Made by a program: the position numbers and the translations under genes. 38,022 nucleotides of DNA, taken from assembly GCA_964473155.1 (NCBI GenBank), contig CAYYNT010000044.1, forward strand, positions 1-38,022, given 5' to 3'. The notes under the pieces are model-generated. The model was not told the origin of the DNA, did not search any database, and saw only the letters and a program-made list of their open reading frames with translations. The stretch is from JAJFUG01 sp964473155 (GTDB lineage: Bacteria > Gemmatimonadota > Glassbacteria > GWA2-58-10). Of the stretch, positions 33,918 to 38,022 are shown piece by piece (the stretch's first letter is position 1; each line of letters starts with the position of its first letter).

Positions 33918-36032
33918 ATGCTGTCTTTCAGGTCATTAACCGCGCTTTTCCTGGCCGCCCTGACTGGCCTGGCCTGTTCGGGACGCAACGGTCAGGTGCT
34001 GGAAAGTTCTTCCATCCGCCTGGAGGTTACGCCTCAGGCCGGTATTGCAGTCGCGCTCAAGGACAAGGATGGCATTGCTCAGCTTGCCACCGGGGGATCG
34101 CCTGCTTTCTACCTTCTGGACAACAGCGGCTCCGCGGTGGCCTTGCGCGCTGTCCCGGGCGGACAATCCGGCTCCGACGGGAAAACGGTCCGTCTGACAC
34201 TCGCCCCGCCGGAGGACAGCCCGTTCAAGGCTGTCCGGGCCGAGGTGACTCTGTCCCTGGAAGACAGCCTTCCGGGTGCGGTCTCGGCCCGCGCGCGGCT
34301 CACCGGCCTGACCCCGGAGGTCATGCAGAACCTGAGCGGAGTGCGGTTCTACGCCATGGAGGCCCGCGCCGGCCTGTCGGACAAGACTGTCGCCGCATAC
34401 GATTTCATCCTTTTCCAGGGTGCGGCCTACGGGCAGGGAGCCTGGTACACCCGAATCCGGTTGCAGCCCGGCTACAAGGCCTACAACTCCACTGTCCGCC
34501 GCGAACCCGAGCAGCACGACGGCGGCGGGATACCGCTGGTCTACGCCTGGACCCGGCGGGCCGGGCTGGCCCTGGCAATCGCCGACACCACGGCCCGCGT
34601 GGCCGCCCTGCCGGTGGAGGTGCGCACCGACAGCACGCTCTGCATGGCCCTGGAGCGCAGCGCCGAGTTTATCCGCCCGGATTCCGCGGGCGTGGCCGAG
34701 TGCTTGCCGGTGATGATAGGCGCGTTCCACGGCGACTATTTCGCCCCGCTGAGAGCCTGGGCCGGGATGATAGAGGCCCGGGGGTTCGTGTTCGCCCAGG
34801 CCCCGGCCGCCTCGTACGAGGCAAGCTGGTGCAGCTGGGGGTTCGGACGCGAGGTAAAGGCTGAGGACATCCTGCGTAACCTTCCTGAGGTGAAAAAGCT
34901 TGGCATACCCTGGGTGGTGATGGACGACGGTTACCAGGTGGGTATCGGCTCCTGGCCCCTGGACAAGAAAAAATTCCCGCGCGGCGACAGCGACATGCGC
35001 GCCCTGACCGACAGTATCCACGCCGCGGGCCTCAAGGCCAGCCTCTGGTGGGTCCCGATGAACGTCACCCCGGATGACCCGCTCTACAAGGAGCACCCGG
35101 ACTGGGTGGTGCTGGGCAGGGACGGACAGCCGGTGGTGAACCGCTGGTGGAACTGCTACCAGCTCTGCCCGGCTTACGCCCCGGTGGTGGAGCAGCAGCG
35201 CGGCCTGGTGCGGCGATTCATGACGGACTGGGGCTACGACGGGTTCAAGATGGACGGTTCGTGCCAGGGTATGGCCGGGCCCTGCTACAACCCGGCGCAC
35301 AACCACGCCCGTCCCGAGGAATCCTGCGAGGCCACCGCGGCACTGTTCAAGGCGATAAAGGAGGAGGCCGAATCGATCAAGCCCGGCTGTCTGCTCCTTC
35401 TCTGCGAGTGCGGCGTGCCGCCCAGCCCGTTCAAACTGGCCTGGTACAACCAGCAGGTCACCGCCGACCCGGTCTCCAGCGAGCAGGTGCGGGCCAGGAT
35501 CAGGATGTACCGCGCGCTTCTCGGGCGCAAGGCCGCCCCTTTCGGCGACCACGTGGAGCTGTCCAACGGCTGGTGGGTGAAGAGCGACACTTTGATCGAA
35601 AATGGAAAGGATTTCGCCAGCTCGGTCGCCACGGGCGGCGTGATCGGGACCAAGTTCACCGCCCTGGTGGATGACACTACCGGCCTGGACTGGCGCGAGT
35701 ACAAGGCCTGGCGTCCGCACTGGGAACACTGGATAAACCTGTTCAACAGCCTGAAACTGTACGAGGGCGATTGCCTGAACCTCTATGATACAGGCTGGGA
35801 CAAGCCTGAGACGCACGTGGTGGCCAAAGGTGATGAGCTGTTTTACGGATTCTTCGCGCCCTCGTTCGACGGCGCCTTGGAACTCCGCGGCCTGAAGCCG
35901 GGGGTGAAATACGCTCTGACCAATTACGCGGAGGGCGACTCTCCATTGGGCGAGGTCATCGGCGGACCCGGCGCGGTTTTAAACGCAACGTTCAGCGAGC
36001 ACCTGCTGGTAAGAGCGAAGCCGGTGCAGTGA
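33918..36032 (+). CDS. GH36-like alpha-galactosidase (melibiase family), exported
   Basis: 704 residues. A hydrophobic start (SLTALFLAALTGLAC) with Cys20 suggests export and possibly lipidation. A beta-sandwich domain (about 25-290) leads into a TIM barrel: SWCSWGFG, VMDDGYQ, then GFKMDGS with the candidate nucleophile Asp446 in the KxD motif of GH27/GH36 clan D, and TADPVSSEQVR with Asp517 as candidate acid/base. A C-terminal beta domain closes the protein. It should release terminal alpha-galactose from oligosaccharides or hemicellulose side chains. GGAGG 8 bases before the ATG. The gene diverges from the polysaccharide set at 26436-33669 and ends at a hairpin terminator at 36049. Subfamily and true substrate are not settled. 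Confidence 0.85.
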   Translation: MLSFRSLTALFLAALTGLACSGRNGQVLESSSIRLEVTPQAGIAVALKDKDGIAQLATGGSPAFYLLDNSGSAVALRAVPGGQSGSDGKTVRLTLAPPEDSPFKAVRAEVTLSLEDSLPGAVSARARLTGLTPEVMQNLSGVRFYAMEARAGLSDKTVAAYDFILFQGAAYGQGAWYTRIRLQPGYKAYNSTVRREPEQHDGGGIPLVYAWTRRAGLALAIADTTARVAALPVEVRTDSTLCMALERSAEFIRPDSAGVAECLPVMIGAFHGDYFAPLRAWAGMIEARGFVFAQAPAASYEASWCSWGFGREVKAEDILRNLPEVKKLGIPWVVMDDGYQVGIGSWPLDKKKFPRGDSDMRALTDSIHAAGLKASLWWVPMNVTPDDPLYKEHPDWVVLGRDGQPVVNRWWNCYQLCPAYAPVVEQQRGLVRRFMTDWGYDGFKMDGSCQGMAGPCYNPAHNHARPEESCEATAALFKAIKEEAESIKPGCLLLLCECGVPPSPFKLAWYNQQVTADPVSSEQVRARIRMYRALLGRKAAPFGDHVELSNGWWVKSDTLIENGKDFASSVATGGVIGTKFTALVDDTTGLDWREYKAWRPHWEHWINLFNSLKLYEGDCLNLYDTGWDKPETHVVAKGDELFYGFFAPSFDGALELRGLKPGVKYALTNYAEGDSPLGEVIGGPGAVLNATFSEHLLVRAKPVQ

Positions 36033-36048
36033 GGCAGATATGAGAACC

Positions 36049-36088
36049 CCCGGCGGGCTTGGAACGGCCTGCCGGGAATCTATCTTTT
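36049..36088 (+). terminator. Terminator after the alpha-galactosidase gene
   Basis: A ten-base-pair stem (36049-36058 with 36067-36076, one G-U pair) encloses an eight-base loop, followed by the T-rich AATCTATCTTTT. It starts 17 bases after the stop codon. It also marks the left edge of the AT-rich gene that follows. Confidence 0.7.
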
Positions 36089-36102
36089 CAAAGGGAACGG
36101 AT

Positions 36103-36843
36103 ATGGCAATTGATACTAAAAATATACTTAGCGAACCAAGTTTTTTAAAACAAGTATCAAAATCAGTCATTAGGGAAATCGACACAAGCAATGCATTTTT
36201 AGACGCTCTTATTTCTTTAAAAATCAATCATACAGAAGGATTGTATTTTGCATATAGCATAATTCAAGATTATCTCAATGGTGCCAAAATACAACATAGA
36301 AGAATTTTTAATTTATTGAAAAAGATTCAAAATACTCGACAAAATCCAACAACAAAAAAAGATGTCTTAGGATGTTTATTTAGAGAAATCCATTTTTACC
36401 TAATATCTTGGGAGATTGTACATCAACTTTCCGAGTTTATTCGGAATGAAACCAGATTTAAAAATACGGGTATCGTCATAAGGCAATACTCTAAAAAATT
36501 TCAAGAGAGAAAAAATGCCCGTAATAAATTCGAACATATCTCTGAAGGACTTAAAGGAAAAACAAAAACCAACAGAAGCAAAGCAAGCGCAAAAAATCCC
36601 AATAATATTTGTAATTTAATAAACGAGTCACTAATTTTTCAAGAAGTTAACATCGATATTGGTTCTAATAGCATAAATATATTAAAGGATTTTTCTAAAG
36701 TGTTTTCTTTGGCAATCCTTTATGATTCACTCGAAACAATCTATCAAAAAGAACCTGACAGGCTTTCAAAACTTATTTTAAGAGCGGATAAGGATTTGAA
36801 AATTAAAAAAATTCAATCAAAATTTTCTCGTGGAGAATTCTGA
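36103..36843 (+). CDS. AT-rich HEPN-like protein, probable mobile or defence-type gene
   Basis: 246 residues from ATG 36103 (AAGGGA 6 bases upstream). The frame is open from 36040, but that part crosses the terminator hairpin and has the composition of the neighbours. The protein is all helical and basic. It carries ARNKFEH, an R140-x4-H145 motif with the polar residue after Arg that marks HEPN ribonuclease folds, within helices of the size expected for a HEPN bundle; it resembles Cthe_2314-type HEPN proteins in that RN-FEHI pattern. The sampled line 36181-36240 has 19 G/C in 60 bases, while 36961-37020 in the next gene has 43, so codon use is foreign to the region. Its stop overlaps the next start (TGATG). 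HEPN proteins often act as toxins or phage-defence RNases; that role here is inference. Confidence 0.7.
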   Translation: MAIDTKNILSEPSFLKQVSKSVIREIDTSNAFLDALISLKINHTEGLYFAYSIIQDYLNGAKIQHRRIFNLLKKIQNTRQNPTTKKDVLGCLFREIHFYLISWEIVHQLSEFIRNETRFKNTGIVIRQYSKKFQERKNARNKFEHISEGLKGKTKTNRSKASAKNPNNICNLINESLIFQEVNIDIGSNSINILKDFSKVFSLAILYDSLETIYQKEPDRLSKLILRADKDLKIKKIQSKFSRGEF

Positions 36844-37910
36844 TGTCTAATCCCTCCCCCCGCATCCCGACCCTGCACGTAACGGCCGACAACATCCCCC
36901 AGGCGCATTTCCGCGCGGTCAAGGCGGTCTGGGAGCACGGCGCGCCCATGCGTACAGAGTACGACCGCAAGGATTCCACAGGCGCGTTCATCGACCCGCC
37001 CAGCCGCGACGCCCGCGTGCTGATCGAGGTGGCAGACCCGTTCGCCGAGCCGCGCTACCCGCCGATCCTTCACTCCGAGATCGGGGCCTATATCGCCGAG
37101 ATCATGGGGGCCAAGGACCACCTGGTGCTCTCCATGCGCGAGCTGGCCGCGGCAGTGGCCCAGGGCGGCGTGCCGGATGAGAAGCGCTGGCCCTACACCT
37201 ACTCCGGCCGTCTGCGCCGCTATCCGTCCCTGACCGCCGCAGCCGCCTCACTGGCCGCCGCATCTTCCGGAGCGCCGCACAGCCCTGCCGAAACACTTTT
37301 CGCGGCCCTGGACAGCCACACTATCGACCAGATAGAGCTGGCGATCCAGCGGATTGTGGCCACGCCGCACTCGCGCCGGGCCGTGATGACCACCGCCATA
37401 CCGTTCATCGACAACTACCTGCGCGAGGATGTCCCCTGCCTGCGCGAAATCCAGCTCCGCGCCCTGGAGGACGGGGCCGGGGGGCTGGTGCTCAACATGA
37501 ACACCACCTGGCGTTCGCGCGACCTGTACAAAGCCTGGCCGGACAACGTCATCGCCCTGACTTTCCTTCAGGACACCATCGCCCGCGAGATAGGACGGCG
37601 CGCCGGTGTGCCATGCCGCGCCGGTAGCTACGCCGACTACAGCGCCTCGCTCCATATCTACGGCAGCTATTTCAACGAGATACAGGGCGACCGGTCCCGC
37701 GGTCTGCGCAGCTTTTTCGAGCGGCACGACGAGGCCGCGTTTGTCGGCATGTCCATGACCAGCGAGCAGGCGCGCGACCTTTTGGTGCTGCCTGAGCTGA
37801 AAGACCTGTTGACAGAAAGCAAAATTGCGGAGTGGGGTTTCGGGGAGGCGCAACGGAATCTTATCGCCAGTTTGATCGACAGCCTGGAGAGCGGCCGCAG
37901 CCGGGCCTGA
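36843..37910 (+). CDS. thyA: Thymidylate-synthase-family protein (divergent ThyA-like)
   Basis: 355 residues. The thymidylate synthase core is recognisable in the C-terminal 190 residues: HSRRAVM at 176-182 (the Arg pair that reaches the other subunit's phosphate), VPCLREIQ with catalytic Cys199, RSRD at 224-227, WPDN with Asn235 at the pyrimidine-selecting position, and LHIY with His271 and Tyr273. Order and spacing follow E. coli ThyA (SRR, PPCH, QRSCD, FNI, HLY), so dUMP methylation with methylene-tetrahydrofolate is the likely reaction. The N-terminal 160 residues are unlike E. coli ThyA but include EYDRKDSTGAFIDPPSRDAR, closer in style to archaeal or phage synthases. The start overlaps the HEPN-like stop (TGATG), with GGAG 7 bases upstream inside that gene. 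The DNA is GC-rich like the rest of the window. Confidence 0.78.
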   Translation: MSNPSPRIPTLHVTADNIPQAHFRAVKAVWEHGAPMRTEYDRKDSTGAFIDPPSRDARVLIEVADPFAEPRYPPILHSEIGAYIAEIMGAKDHLVLSMRELAAAVAQGGVPDEKRWPYTYSGRLRRYPSLTAAAASLAAASSGAPHSPAETLFAALDSHTIDQIELAIQRIVATPHSRRAVMTTAIPFIDNYLREDVPCLREIQLRALEDGAGGLVLNMNTTWRSRDLYKAWPDNVIALTFLQDTIAREIGRRAGVPCRAGSYADYSASLHIYGSYFNEIQGDRSRGLRSFFERHDEAAFVGMSMTSEQARDLLVLPELKDLLTESKIAEWGFGEAQRNLIASLIDSLESGRSRA

Positions 37911-37930
37911 ACAAACTTTCAATTAAAAAA

Positions 37931-37968
37931 CAGGGCTGTCCCGTGAACAAGGGCAGCCCTGTCATTTT
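37931..37968. terminator. Bidirectional hairpin terminator between thymidylate synthase gene and tRNA
   Basis: CAGGGCTG-T-CCC pairs with GGGCAGCCCTG (one bulged T) around a GTGAACAA loop, 37931-37961. A T-rich tail follows on the plus strand and an A-run (AAAAAA) precedes it, giving a T6 tail for the minus-strand tRNA transcript. Confidence 0.85.
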
Positions 37969-37969
37969 C

Positions 37970-38022
37970 TGGTGCCGGGAACGGGGCTCGAACCCGTACG
38001 GAGCTAAGCTCCAAGGGATTTT
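37970..38022 (-). tRNA. Partial class II tRNA, probably tRNA-Leu (anticodon ending AA)
   Basis: The minus strand reads the 3' half of a tRNA with encoded CCA: anticodon-loop end AAA, anticodon stem ATCCC, long variable arm GGAGC-TTA-GCTCC, T stem ACGGG and CCCGT around TTCGAGC, acceptor strand TCCCGGC, discriminator A, CCA. The long variable arm limits it to Leu, Ser or Tyr. Discriminator A argues against Ser, and the AAAATCCCTYGG stretch with this acceptor type matches bacterial tRNA-Leu(UAA/CAA). The 5' half and most of the anticodon lie beyond the window. Confidence 0.85.

Noticed and set aside
33936..35816. 626-codon open frame on the minus strand opposite the alpha-galactosidase gene
   Set aside because: It is the antisense of a GC-rich gene with recognisable domains and catalytic motifs, has no family features and no signal or ribosome site of its own.
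36040..36102. Longer start for the HEPN-like gene at 36040
   Set aside because: The extra codons run through the alpha-galactosidase terminator hairpin and have neighbour-like GC; ATG 36103 has its own ribosome site and starts the AT-rich stretch.
36843..37910. dCMP hydroxymethylase or phage base-modifying enzyme
   Set aside because: The pyrimidine-selecting position is Asn235, as in thymidylate synthase, where dCMP hydroxymethylases carry Asp. Other activity is not fully excluded.
37970..38022. tRNA-Ser or tRNA-Tyr
   Set aside because: Discriminator A argues against Ser, and the anticodon-stem/variable-arm wording fits tRNA-Leu best. The missing 5' half prevents certainty.

Overview
The window is bacterial chromosome from a diderm (Gram-negative) organism. 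It encodes a TolC-type outer-membrane channel, a lipidated membrane-fusion protein, RND pumps and many Sec, Tat and lipoprotein signals. Coding DNA is mostly GC-rich and tightly packed. The secreted esterases, polysaccharide lyase, alpha-galactosidase and a dockerin-tagged protein suggest a polysaccharide-degrading heterotroph. No marker gene fixes the lineage. An uncultured phylum of the Fibrobacteres-Chlorobi-Bacteroidetes type is a guess from style only.

Layout. (1) Positions 1-7896, minus strand: one compact gene train. From its promoter-proximal end it carries two tandem DUF4832-type secreted proteins (one with a dockerin), an SGNH esterase, a Crp-like cyclic-nucleotide-binding protein, an NFACT/RqcH protein, a purine permease of the AzgA/NCS2 type and the start of another secreted protein. 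(2) Positions 8188-10370, plus strand: an HD-GYP protein and an exported creatininase-family protein. (3) Positions 10606-26341, plus strand: a seven-gene envelope export locus. (4) Positions 26436-33669, minus strand: heparinase II/III-like lyase, acetylxylan-esterase-like protein, Tat amidase and Tat aldo/keto reductase with Fe-S cysteines. (5) Positions 33918-36032, plus strand: divergent GH36-like alpha-galactosidase. (6) Positions 36103-37910: an AT-rich HEPN-like gene directly coupled to a thymidylate-synthase-family gene. (7) 37970 to the end: the 3' half of a class II tRNA, probably Leu, on the minus strand.

The most striking object is the export locus. It contains, in order, an ABC ATPase, a 1136-residue ABC-2 permease with a large periplasmic part and a golvesin-type C-terminal domain, TolC, a lipoprotein adaptor, a normal RND permease, a 1588-residue protein and a small ABC-2 permease. 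The 1588-residue protein is a full RND permease continuing in one frame through a roughly 260-residue, six-helix linker into an intact ABC ATPase. That ATPase is a paralogue of the locus' own free ATPase. The locus therefore appears to join proton-driven and ATP-driven export in one machine with one periplasmic adaptor and one outer-membrane channel. The second item of interest is the AT-rich HEPN-like gene (R-x4-H motif), which looks like a recent insertion between a terminator and the thymidylate synthase start codon.

No CRISPR array, insertion sequence, rRNA or gene-free stretch longer than 300 bases was seen.
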